Below the pieces are notes generated by a model. That model was not told where the DNA came from, did no database searches, and saw only the letters and a list, made by a program, of their open reading frames with translations. The position numbers were made by a program, and so were the translations under genes. Positions 25,600-36,577 of a stretch of 64,000 bases of DNA are shown here, in pieces. Source of the stretch: Nissolia schottii (Eukaryota > Streptophyta > Magnoliopsida > Fabales > Fabaceae); NCBI GenBank assembly GCA_003254905.1, contig QANU01062782.1, positions 717,075 through 781,074 on the forward strand. The letters are read 5' to 3'. Positions within the stretch are counted from its first letter, which is position 1. Every line of letters starts with the position of its first letter.

Positions 25600-25925
25600 A
25601 TATATCCAAAAAGCCGTATAGTGCAGGAGCGCTCACATTTTTTTGGCTTCCTCTTTCACTTGAATTTTTAAAAATCCGGCTCGCTCCCGGCTACCTGTCC
25701 TTTGGACCCAAAGCCCGCTTAGAAGTGGATTCGAAACCCTGACACAAGGATTTTCAGTCCTCTGCTCTAACCAGCTGAGCTACCTGAACCAGGTTCCTAA
25801 AGTCTGTTTTCTTCATCGAATAGCGCCCTACCTTACTTACCACTTTACTAGTAAGGAAAAAGCCCTTCACTAATAACAAGAAAGAGAGGACTTTTTTCGT
25901 TCGTCAAGCTTTCGAGCAGCTCTTT
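25600..25925 (-). other. Nuclear insertion of mitochondrial DNA (NUMT)
   Basis: This is distinct in composition from the AT-rich surroundings. On the minus strand it has a mitochondrial-type tRNA-Phe followed by a GC-rich stretch with GGGAGCGAGCC, of the kind found in plant mitochondrial spacers. Upstream of the tRNA is text such as GTAGGGCGCTATTCGATGAAG, likewise mitochondrial in style. The borders are estimates from where composition changes. Confidence 0.65.
25717..25789 (-). pseudogene. Mitochondrial-type tRNA-Phe(GAA) pseudogene
   Basis: The minus strand reads GTTCAGGTAGCTCAGCTGG at the 5' end. The anticodon arm GGACTGAAAATCC places GAA in the loop. A CGAATCCACTTCTAAGC 3' part follows, giving 73 nt. 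The D-arm and anticodon arm look sound, but the T-arm 5' strand reads AGGGTTTCGAA, so its pairing with TCCAC is broken, and the acceptor stem is imperfect. It is best seen as a decaying copy carried in with the mitochondrial insertion, not a working nuclear tRNA gene. Confidence 0.7.
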
Positions 25926-27939
25926 CAACTGAAATGTTGATAACAAAATGGAAATGGAAATTGAAATATAAACAATATATTAAAAAGAAGGTAAAAGCAA
26001 GAATGAAAGATATTAAAAGTGGTGGTTGGAATAAGAGATGAAAAGTGGGTAATTATCTTTGTTTAAAAAAATTAATAATAAAAAAAAGATTGAGTAAGAG
26101 TTGAAGCAAAAGAAGAATTTTAGACACCAAATAACAATTATTTTTGGGATCCCCTCTATTAATTCTATAGGTGAAGTTACTTTGATAATCATCTCACATG
26201 TTTTCAAGAATAAATATTACCATCCGAACAAATATATAATTCGTTCCTATTAATCTAAAGGAATATTATTAGAAATTTTAATTGTGAAACAATCAATTTT
26301 TTTTAATTATAATATCCAATGCTTCCTATGTATTGCATTTGCAAGAATGTAATTTACAAGAATAAAATTTTAAAACTTAAAATAATGCCCTTGTGATTTT
26401 GTTTGAGATCGAGTTGGAATTTAAAAGAAAAATGAAAGACTTTGAAAGATTTTATGTTAAAATATGTATAATTAAGGAACATCTATGGTTTTTTTGTTAT
26501 TATTATTAACCAATGCTTGTTTATAACAATGAGATAACAAATAGCAATTTAAAACATTAGTTGATGGTTTCATTGATTTGCTACTGCAAAGCTTCCTCTA
26601 AGTAAAATCAAAGTTAGTAAGCTAAATTTATTAACTTTATCTGATAATCCAGTTAATTCAGCTTTATTAGCATTCAATACGCCAGTTTTGATTTTCCGAT
26701 TTAGATTCATTTTGATTACCCCTAATAAATACGAAATGCACCTACAATGTATAGTAATAACTCATGAAAGCAGACCATGCCAATTCAGTCAAATTATCAA
26801 AACCTATATAGCTATTATACGCTATATATTATTTTTTGATTAAAGTATACGCTATATTATTAAAAGCTAGATGCCTACTTAATACTCTTTAATATTATTA
26901 ATTGAGAGAATATCGATCAAGTATACCCTTATTGACTACAACACGAAGCAAGAGATTGTGAAAGTTATATACTGCTTGATTAACCCGGTGCTACTTATCT
27001 ATCTTAATTCCCTACATTTATAAAATATTTTATTAATTCATTAGGTATTGCGATAACAACTCTTGGTGTGTGTGTTTTGCAAAGGAAATAAATTAAGAGG
27101 AAAGTAGGTGAAAGGAAAGAAAATGGGTGGATTTATATTTTTTATAAGTATATTTTGATGAAAGGAAAATAATAGGAAAAGAAATAAAAGGATACAATAA
27201 TTAATTTAAAAAACACATCAAAGGACGAAACAAACAAAACAAAAAACAAGAAAACACAACCCACCCCCAAATCAACGAACACGCCAGCAAGCTAAGAAAG
27301 TGTCTCATTAAAACCTTTTCAGGAAATCCAGAGGGATAAGTCCTTGCTTTTTAAGGGAGTAAAAAAAGTACTCAAATCTAACTAATTAAGGGCCCAAAAT
27401 AAAGAAGAAAATACCAACTTACTCAACAACCCAACTACAAAAATTTCTTAAAAAATGACTACAGACATAGAGGCACCAAAACACACTGAAAGCATAAAAG
27501 AAGAATAGTCTTATACAGATTAAGGATCATCAAAACTTCCAGAAGATGTATAAATTATTTAAATACAACACAACAAGAAGGATAATGATGTTAAATGATA
27601 ATTTTATCATTGGGTCATTATAAAAAAGTCATTTCAACAACAAAATAATAGGGATAATATTGGACTTAGAAACAAAATGACAATTTCCTTCCATTTTCAA
27701 CCCACTTGTAAAAAAAAAATTAGTAAGTCTCATATATCTTTTTACACTATTTATAATTAATTTATTTCTTCCCATTCTCTTTTCTCTCATACCATTTTCC
27801 ACTCAACCAAAGACTACTTCAAGCAAAATCAACATATCCAATGAGGAATTGAATATTATTATATTATGATCCCCCAAGTTACGTCTATGTTTCTTGGAGA
27901 GTGATGCTAGATCCTATAAGACCCTATTTGGTTTTGGGG

Positions 27940-27991
<52 letters not shown>

Positions 27992-28173
27992 CTTGTACTA
28001 GCTGGAAGTCAAAACAACTTGCAGAATAAAATAAAGCTCACGTGGTTGAATTTTAAGAGAGTGTGAATTTTCTAAAACATTTTTTAAAAAACAGTTTCAA
28101 ATAAAAAAAAAGAAAAAAATAATTAAGACAGTGGATAGGAGTAAAAAGAGAGAAAAAAAACTTGAATAATAAT

Positions 28174-28211
<38 letters not shown>

Positions 28212-29747
28212 TAAATAGCAAAAAAATTGTCAGTCATGTAGGCATTCAATTTTGTTGTTTCTAAATTCATATATCTTATATCTAATTCATCTGTTAGAGT
28301 CTGTACGATGACAAAAGGAACCGGACGACCCACTCATTTTGTGGATTTGTTATTGTAGACCTTGGTTGGCTAACTTAATTTACAATATTCACAATAAGTG
28401 CGTTACATGTGTGTGAAATTATGGAGAGTTGATAGCTCAATATCTATAATAAGTGTAAAAGGAAATTACTTAAAGTTTCTTCAAACTAGGGTAGTACCTG
28501 ATTCATGCGCAAAAAGTATTTTAATTTGTTGATAAGAGAATATTAATTTTAAAATTAGAAAATATTTAGTAGTATCAAGTTGAATAAATTTAATGAAATT
28601 TAAAATTTAAATTAAGAAAAATTAAATAGGATTTGGTGAAAATAGTTTGGACAAAAAAATTTCTCCAAAATAGATGACGAAAAAAATTTAAACATTTAAT
28701 TAATATAAATTAAAAAGTCACGAGGACATAAGTTTTTTTCATTAGAGGAAATCATCGTAGGTGAGTCTACTAGACTCTATTGAGTTTAGTTTGAGCTAAA
28801 TCGTTTTAGTGTCATATAAATGTTCTCAATGCACTAATTTTTTTACAAACTTAAATTCGAGATTTTGTTTAAATACAACAAGTGCGGAATTAGTTGATCA
28901 AACCAAATGTTAGTGGTGTGGTCCTAAACTATCCATTTAACAAGTAGGCAGTTAATTAATTTAATTAATTATTTGGTTCAAAGCCGGTCCTACATTTCTC
29001 AACTCATTGCGTGATTGCGATGGAATTCCAGAGAATGCATGCATGAGAGATTCATTAAAGAGCAGGGAAGAAATAGTATCCCCTGTGCATTACTTGTGGA
29101 AGGGGGGATATATAGAGATCATTAAAATGGGAAACCAAGACTAAGTCTTGAGAAGTTTGAGGACATACTATAACTCACATTTAAGGGAGAGGAAGCATTG
29201 AATATTAATTGGGCCAGTTAATTCTTGATATACACGGTATAATATTGCGTATAGCACATAGGGAAATACTTCTTGGTATACGAAGACATTAATATTGCGT
29301 ATAGCATATATATTGCGGATAACTCACACCTAGCTTGTCGGCATTTTATAATCAATCATGAAAATTCCCCCATTTTAGGTCAACTTAGATAGAACAGTTG
29401 CACTACCAGAATATCCAAATGGATCATTACAAAATAAATCTCATCTCTCATCGTTGTTCAATATGAATAGTAATCCAAACAATAGCTTTTTAGGCCATCA
29501 ATTGATTACTAATTATTTCAGAAAAAAAATTGATTATTTTAACAAATAAGGTGAAATAAATGCAATATATATATATATGAAATACAATTTTATTTTTACG
29601 TGTATCTAAACTAAACTTATGACTCCAAATTTAGACTTTCCTTTTCTATTATATAATAGCTAAGATGTACAGCGAGTACCATGTTTGTTAAAATTTGAAG
29701 TTAACTTTAAAACTTTTATTAATCTATGATTTTATCACATAAAAATT
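25926..29747. other. AT-rich intergenic DNA with microsatellites
   Basis: No gene seen. Contains a (TA)n run at about 27942-27988 and an (ATT)n run at about 28177-28210. A short direct repeat of TAATATTGCGTATAGCA lies near 29242 and 29291. Confidence 0.6.
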
Positions 29748-30377
29748 CACTACAAGAAAACAAACTATTTCCATCTCAAAATTACCGTCGGACTCGAACC
29801 GACGGTATTACTGTCGGCGAAAAAAAATCACCGACGGTACACGGTTCAAAAAAATGAACCGGGCAAGATCAATGAAGTTACCGTTGAAATGGAATACACG
29901 ACAGTAAAAACGATGGTAATAAAACGTTTACCGTCGATCTAAGTCTGTAGCATATCGACGGTAATACATTAGAAAAAGGCGCAACAATTTCATCAACCTG
30001 CCATAAATTTTTTTATTACCGTCTGTCTAAACTGACGGTAAATGTCTTGGAAATATTTATTGGTCGTTCCCAGAACGTCCAACGTTCCCATTAATCGTCT
30101 TCACCGCCTGGTTACTGTCGTGTACCGTCGTCTAAGACCGTCGATAAATGCCTCAGAAATATTTATTGGTCGTTTCCCAGAACGTTTAACATTCCCATTA
30201 TCGTTTCCATCGCTTGTTACCGTCGGTTTCTGTCGGCTATAGCCGATGGTAACACCTTGGCCGAATAGTATAAAATCCCCGCCCGCTACCCTCCTAAGCC
30301 TGCACCATAATTCTCTTCTCTCATCCATTCTCCCCTTTCTTATCCGTCGGGCGATGCTTTTGTCGTCGGGGACGTGA

Positions 30378-30784
30378 TATTAGTTTAATTTGTTGGTTAT
30401 CAGTCTGCCGTTGCGTAAACAGAGCCATCGAATAGATACGAAGTCCAAGATAGTGGTAATTATCAGTAGTCCCGTTGGGGGAATAGTGATGATTTGGCCC
30501 AATCGATGGGGTCTCATTGTCTACCACCAATTAAGCTGATGACTACCACCATCTTGGACTTTGTTATTCATTAACCGGCTCATTATTTGTTTAATTAATT
30601 TTTGCCGAGCAGCTTGCTGGCGCCACGTTAATTGGGAGAGTGATAAAGGCCAAGGCCAAGGTGGTGGTAATCAGGTTGGGGGTCGTCACGCTATTATTTC
30701 CCCAACTTGACTACAACCATGTTGGTCTTGGCCTTTATTAATCGCTCAATTAAAGTGTCGCCAGGGCTGACAAAAATTAATTTT
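30378..30784. repeat. Two adjoining foldback hairpins inside CACTA copy A
   Basis: The first palindrome spans about 30378-30600; its best stem pairs AAGTCCAAGATAGTGGTAAT (30441-30460) with the reverse of ACTACCACCATCTTGGACTT (30542-30561). The second spans about 30590-30784; AAAGGCCAAGGCCAAGG pairs with the reverse of a TTGGTCTTGGCCTTT block, extended outward by GGCGCCAC / GTGTCGCC. Both share a GGTGGTGGTAAT-like word, so one may derive from the other. Confidence 0.75.
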
Positions 30785-31626
30785 ACATTACCGTCGGATT
30801 GTACTGATGGGAAAAACCCTAAACCCTAATCCAATATTACCGTCGGATGGTGCCGATGGTAAAAACCCTAAACCCTAATCCAATATTACCGTCGGAACAG
30901 ACAGACGGTAAAGACTGACGCGTTACCGTCGTACACAGGTAATAACAGACGGTAACGACTTCAAAATTGGTGCAAGATATTGCGCTAGTTCATTACCGTT
31001 GGCACATAAGCAAACTGACGGTAATTAAATAATTTGGTCCGTATGTTGGCGCCAAATTTATTTGGTTACCGTCGGTCTGTATAGCTGACCGACGGTAACT
31101 GTTTTAATTAAACGATCCATTTTGAATTGTATTTATTACCGTCAGTTATATTACTGTCAGTCAATTCCGACGGTAAAGTTCAGAACTAATGACTTAAGCA
31201 ATTTTCCTTTCTCTTCTCCTCATTCTCGTACTTCTCATTTCTCTCCACCCACCCTCTCCTCTCCATGACCAACACTCGCTCGGGTTCTTGCCGCGCCACC
31301 GCCTCCACTCCACCACTAGAGGTCGACCTTCCTACATTGTAGGTTCAATTTGTTTCTCATGCAAACTCAAACTCAAACTCTCTGTGCTTCTTCTGTGTCT
31401 CTATCGATTTGGGATTGTGTGTGTGTTGGCTGATTTGTGTGTGTGTGTGTGTGTCTCTGTGGCTGACTTGGGGTTGTGTGTGAGTGTTCAGGGAAGTTGT
31501 TACTTACAAGTTGTTGCAGTTTGTTTTATTCCATATTACTTCTATGGAAGCTTACAAGAAAGCTCCCACTCCATGTTGCTTGTTTGCCATTTTATTTTCC
31601 TTTTCTTTTAATCCGCTGCAACTAGT

Positions 31627-32142
31627 TGAGGAATTGGAATTGTCTACGTTTGAGTTGATTTTGTTTTGTTTTGTTAATTGCAAAATTGTAAACGTGAACT
31701 TGTAGATTTGTTGTGAGGTTGAGGATCAAAGGAGATTTTAACAAGCAACTTACTCAAGCCAAGGACTTCCGCAATAATTAGGTATATCTGCAATAACTTT
31801 ATTGGTACTAGGATAGAGACTTACTTTCTTATGATAGATTTGTAGGATTGAAGTTCAATGGCTGGATTATTGGGGGAAGGAACGCTTAGCATTTCTTCCC
31901 GACATTATTTGGATTGATGAGCTGTCAACAGTGATTATATGTTGTTTGCGGAGAGTGGAGGGCTTATGTTTTAGAACAGTTTAGACAAGATCGTGTGGAA
32001 TTATGAACATTAATCTTCCTTTGTCTATGTAGAGTTAATTTTGGAATTGGAATTATCTACGTTTGAACTGATTTTATCTTGTTTTGCTAATTGCAAAATT
32101 GTTGACGTGAACTTGTAGATTTGTTGTGAGGTTGAGGATCTT
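31627..32142 (+). repeat. Imperfect direct duplication of about 100 bp inside CACTA copy A
   Basis: Positions about 31630-31725 and 32040-32142 share GAATTGGAATT, TCTACGTTTGA and the longer run GTGAACTTGTAGATTTGTTG followed by GAGGTTGAGGATC. They are about 410 bp apart, suggesting a segmental duplication in the non-coding leader ahead of the acidic ORF. Confidence 0.8.
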
Positions 32143-32212
32143 ACTTTCTTATTAATTGCTTTATTTCAAATTGGTTATGTATGAAAATGATATTTCTATA
32201 GCGTAGCTCCCT

Positions 32213-33307
32213 ATGGGCCTGGACGATCATCCTTCCGCTCCTATCGTCATTGATAGGGGTGCACACGGGTCGGGTCGGGTAGGACCCGCCCGTGTCACAG
32301 ACCCGACTCGACGTCCGGCGGGTAGGTCGGGTCGGGTAAAAAATGCAATTTTTTTATGGGTACTCGCCAGACCTGCCACCCGCCCAGGTCAGGTAAGTTT
32401 TGGCGGGTCGGCAGGTCGGCGGGTGACCCGCCCTCTTTTTTTTTTGTTGAAAAAACTCTTTTTTTAACCACAGCCCAGACAGCAGGACAGCCCACAGACC
32501 CCCCAGCCCACACACACCCCCCCACAGCCCACACAGCAGGACAGCCCACAAACCCCCCCAGCCCCCACCCACACACATACACACACAGAGAAAGAGCAAA
32601 CAACAAAGAGCAAAATTAGGGAAAGAAGCTGCGGGGTCGCGCGGTGTCGCGGGGGGACACCATGGGACGGGGGCCAAGGCGAAGCTTCTGGCCGGCGGCG
32701 TGGTCGGCGGTAGCAGACTCGCACGGCAGCAATGAGGTCGGTGGTGTGGTGGACGAGCGAAGTGGGAGTCAAAGAAAGACGAATGAGTGAAATAAATGGG
32801 CTGAAAGTGTTATATATACGCGAGTCGGGTCGGGTTTAGGATTTCGAATCCGAGACTCGACCCGTCTAACTCAGCGGATCATTCGGGTCTAACCCGCCGA
32901 CTCGCTGACCCTCCGAACCCGACCCGCTCGGGTCAGATTTGACGGGTCGGCGGGTTGGGTATAACCCGTGTTCACCCCTAGTCATTGAGGACGACGAACC
33001 CGCAGCAACCCCACCCGAGTCCGACGAGCCTGACTATGACTCCCCCTTCTGGGACGAGCCTGACTACGACTCCCCTTTCTGGGACGTGGACGCGGATGAG
33101 GACGTGCACGTGGACGTCAACGTGGACGTCAACGTGGATGGGGACGTATACGTGGGTGTCAACGTGGACTTCAACGTGGGTGGGGACGTGCATGTGGACG
33201 TCAACATAGATGGGGACGTATACGTGGACGGGGACGGGGACGTGTACGTGGACGTGGATGTGGAGGACCATGAGGAGGTAGAGGATGAAGACCCCGACGA
33301 GGATTGA
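32213..33307 (+). pseudogene. Acidic repeat-rich ORF of CACTA copy A, split by a hAT-type element
   Basis: The left part opens ATG at 32213 and reads MGLDDHPSAPIVI; it is cut at 32253. The right part resumes after the 8-bp duplication at 32981 in the same frame and runs to a stop at 33305-33307. Without the insert, the frame would be continuous (about 120 residues). The protein is extremely Asp/Val-rich: two DEPDYDSPFWD-type units, then a long run of VDVNVDGDVYV-like units (about 33094-33265), and an acidic end EEVEDEDPDED. No family is recognised, so function is unknown. The DNA has a purine-rich 6- to 12-base repeat (GGACGTGGACGTC). It may be a captured gene part or an element-specific protein. 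Confidence 0.6.
32254..32980. mobile_element. hAT-type non-autonomous element nested in CACTA copy A
   Basis: The ends TAGGGGTGCACACGGG and CCCGTGTTCACCCCTA are inverted repeats. The flanks GTCATTGA (32246-32253 and 32981-32988) form a perfect 8-bp target duplication, the size typical of hAT elements. The 727-bp body is GC-rich with many GGGTCGGGT words on the left and their mirror on the right. No transposase is present. It interrupts the acidic ORF of the host element, so it arrived later. Confidence 0.93.
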
Positions 33308-34043
33308 ATATATTATGCATATTTTGAATATAGTATGTATATTATTTGCTTCTTTAACTATGTAATGAATCTAAACACGCAAAGATATATATGGGAAGTA
33401 CCACTTTGTTGAACTACTTTCTGAATTTATTTTGTTATCTTTGCCAATGGATGGGCAGAGAGTAAAGATGGCGCAAATATACATCTATCCGTGTAATTAA
33501 GCTGTTGTAACTCTCACAATCAATGTAATCGTTAAAATAAAAAATTAATTGTTTATAATTTTATTTAATAAAATAACCCTATTATTTATATCAAAATTGT
33601 TATTCAAATAAATAATAATTATTCAAAAATAAAAGTTTATTTAATTTTTTTTAAATATTTGCTTATTACCGTCGGCTATTGCCGATGGTAACATGGACAC
33701 GATTATCGATGATAACCAAGCGGCGGTAAATACTTACCGATGGAATAATTAGCATTGGTTATAGGTGATAGTAACATTTGAATAAAATATTATTATTATT
33801 AGCGATGGATGATTCCGACGGTATTTCGGTTCAAATGGCCTATCAAGTGAACCGGTTACCGTCGGTTTGACTGACAAAAATTACCGTCGGTGATTATCCT
33901 CCGACGCAAAATTGGTTTCCATCGAACCCTTTATCGGCGGCCCGATGACTGACGCTAACTCCGTCGGAAACACAATGTACCGGCGATAACTGTCTCATAT
34001 CCGACGGAAAATGCCAATGGAAATAGTGTACTTTCTTGTAGTG

Positions 34044-35323
34044 ATTAGTTAATTCTCATGTAAATTTTGTTTGTAAATTCATACGAGTTTAAGTGTATTA
34101 TATAAAAATCGGTAACAAAATTACAATTTTAAATTTACACTTGACTTTTCTCTTAAAATATACTAATTTCATGACTTTTGTTAGATAATTAGTTGATTTG
34201 TTTATGTTAAACAATATCTATTAAGTTTATTAAATTAATTTTATATATGTATCTAGCATAATTGAGTTATGTTTTGTTAAATTACAAATTAGTACATATA
34301 AAAAATAAAATATGACATAACAATTGAGTTGCCCAATAAAAAACAATTAAGTCATGATATTATATAATATTTATTTCATTTATTTAATATCAATTACAAA
34401 TATTACACTTGATTATATTCGAAATTGTTGTTTATTTAAGCAAGCACAAGTTCTGTTGACTCCCCAAAAGAAGACAAGGAGAGATAACGAAGAAAGTTTC
34501 CATGTCACAAAAACATACATAGCAGCTTTGTTTTACTATGACAATTAATTATTAAAGATATGGTGTGAACATTCAAGTCCAACATGTACATAAGATGCAT
34601 ATGTTCTTTGGGTAAGAGAAGGCCAACATTTAGTTTCAACTATTCAGAAAGACTTTTATATATGCGCATATGTATGTGTGTGTATAATTCATGAATTAAT
34701 CCTAGTTTGTTTGTGTTTGGCATACTTGCAATACTTGGGCCTTAAGCATGCTTTCATATGAATTTATGGGTGCGGTTGAGACACTAGCGAGATCATAAAG
34801 CAAATAGTTAAGTTTCTTGAATAGACCCAGAAATTAAGTAAACATTTAAGAGAAAAGGAAACAAGATGGAGTAACTAATCAACCATAGCCATAAAGTAAT
34901 TAACATTGTAGTTTTAATTAATCAAGTCAATAACGTTACAGTGATCTCTCTATAAAAAAGAAAGATGAAAATCTCAAATGGGAAACCTGCATGCCTAGGT
35001 AGCTAGTTATCCCCCCCATGATTCTTGTTTAATTTAAAGCACTTCACCCCTACCAAATGAACTAACTAACCCCACTTCCAAACACGTAGGGCAGACTCTC
35101 TTTCTCTCTCTCTCTCTCTCTCCATACAGTGGAATAAGGAACATATATACTACATATAAGGAACTACGTGCATAAGTACCTGCTAATTGATTAACCAACC
35201 ATATGTACAAAAAAGAGATCATCATAAACTAACAAGCCAAATTAAGTAAGATATATGTATCATATCAATATAGATAAATAGAGAGAGAGAGAGAGAGAGA
35301 ATACATGGATTCATCATCATCAA
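34044..35323. other. WRKY 3' flank and intergenic DNA
   Basis: No gene is supported. CT/GA microsatellites occur at about 35096-35121 and 35281-35300; the latter is just downstream of the WRKY stop and likely in its 3' UTR. Confidence 0.6.
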
Positions 35324-36577
35324 TTAATTATGGGTCTTGTTGCTGAGGAATATGTCTTGAAGGAGACCGTACTGATCAGCAGGAAACTGCTGAAGAAGAA
35401 GAGAGTTGTTGTTGTTGTTGTTGTTGTTGTGAATGCCCTGGGAATTAGAATAAAAGGACGGCGCTGTAGGAGGAGCAGCACATGAATTCTGTTGCGTGTT
35501 GTTGAACATGAAGTTGTGATGGTGAAGAAAGAGGAGGTCATGGGGGAAGTTTGACCCGGCAGCCGCAGAGACTAGAGGGGTTGGGGCAGTTAGCATTGCA
35601 GCAGCCGCATTCCCTCTAAGGGAAGTGGGGACCGGATGGTTGTGCTGACCTTCATAGGTTGTTATCACAGTGGTTGGGTCCTGAAATGACCTCTCCACGC
35701 GTTTCTTCACTGTGCACTTCTGCGTTGTGCACCTGTAGTAGCTCCTATACCAATACATCACATTCACATAACATCTAAGTATTCATTCATTTGAAGAAAT
35801 TAAGGACAACTTTGAATTAGCTTGGTATATTAATTAATTACCTTGGGTAAGGGCTATTCTTAACGGCCTTCTGACCATATTTTCTCCATCTGTAGCCGTC
35901 TTCAAGGTGATCAACCTCACTCTTGGTCATGAACGCAAACCTTGGCTCCTTCTCCTTCTTCTTCTGATCCCCTTTCTTCGACTTCTCCTTAGTACTATTG
36001 TTCCTGTAATTGATATATATTCATATATATTTCCAAAAGACATTGAATATTATTGTAAGTTATAATTGCACCATTAATTAAATTATTATTTATTTTAGCC
36101 CAAAAATAGAATGGATTTGAGCCCAGCCGCCTAATGAAATTACCCTTTCTTATTAGGGGTTTGTCCTCCTTCTTGATCTCCTTTGTTGCTCTTACCGGAG
36201 TCTTCTTCTTCAGCAGCAGCAGCTGCTTCAGAGGATGACGAAGAGATGGACGAGTTAAGCGTCGTGGTCGCAACGGTTTCACTCCCGCCACTTCCCACAT
36301 GATCTGCTTCTGGAAGTTTCTGATGATGATCAACGGACGAGAACACCTCTGACGAGTTAGAAGGAGACAGTCCAAAAGAGGTTGCAAGAGAGTTGTAATC
36401 CATCCCTCCTTGCAGGCATTCAGTGAGGCTCATGTAAGACATCGACGGATCGAAAGCCGCTGCTAATTGTGATGATGAATGATCAAATGGCTTCTGATCA
36501 GTACAGTACATGGTGGATCCTCCTAGGGCTTGATCTTGGTAGTAGTATAGTTGCTTAGCTTCATCAGACATGATCAT
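35324..36577 (-). CDS. WRKY transcription factor, group IIc (WRKY28/8/71 type)
   Basis: This is a nuclear DNA-binding protein for W-box (TTGAC C/T) sites. Exons: 36144-36577, 35842-36003, 35324-35744; 338 aa from the first ATG, or 336 from the ATG at 36571, whose MSDEAKQ aligns better with related proteins. Numbering from the second Met: [11 protein letters not shown] has WRKYGQK at 182-188, and the zinc ligands are C202, C207, H231 and H233 (C-X4-C-X23-H-X-H, group IIc). [12 protein letters not shown] near residue 66 and the preceding [12 protein letters not shown] are shared by the WRKY28/71 group. The second intron cuts after NSPYPR in phase 2, the conserved R-type position. A Ser/Glu/Ala-rich acidic stretch and Lys-rich region precede the DNA-binding domain. 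The C-terminal part has a run of Asn (CAA/GTT repeat, about 35406-35430), probably length-variable. Confidence 0.95.

Larger units (their letters stand above)
29748..34043. mobile_element. CACTA (En/Spm-type) transposon, non-autonomous, copy A
   Basis: The element starts CACTACAAGAAAAC and ends TTTCTTGTAGTG, the mirrored CACTA terminus. The 3-bp target duplication ATT (29745-29747 and 34044-34046) is perfect. Subterminal regions (about 29785-31170 and 33664-34015) carry many copies of TTACCGTCGG and its reverse complement, the usual transposase-binding type of repeat. The 4296-bp body has no transposase that I can recognise. It holds two hairpins (30378-30784), a UTR-like stretch with GT repeats, a duplicated segment and an acidic repeat ORF split by a hAT-type insert. 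Confidence 0.92.

Noticed and set aside
32295..32772. Several Gly/Val/Cys-rich frames in the hAT-type element
   Set aside because: Arise from GC-rich simple repeats; they lie on both strands and match no transposase.
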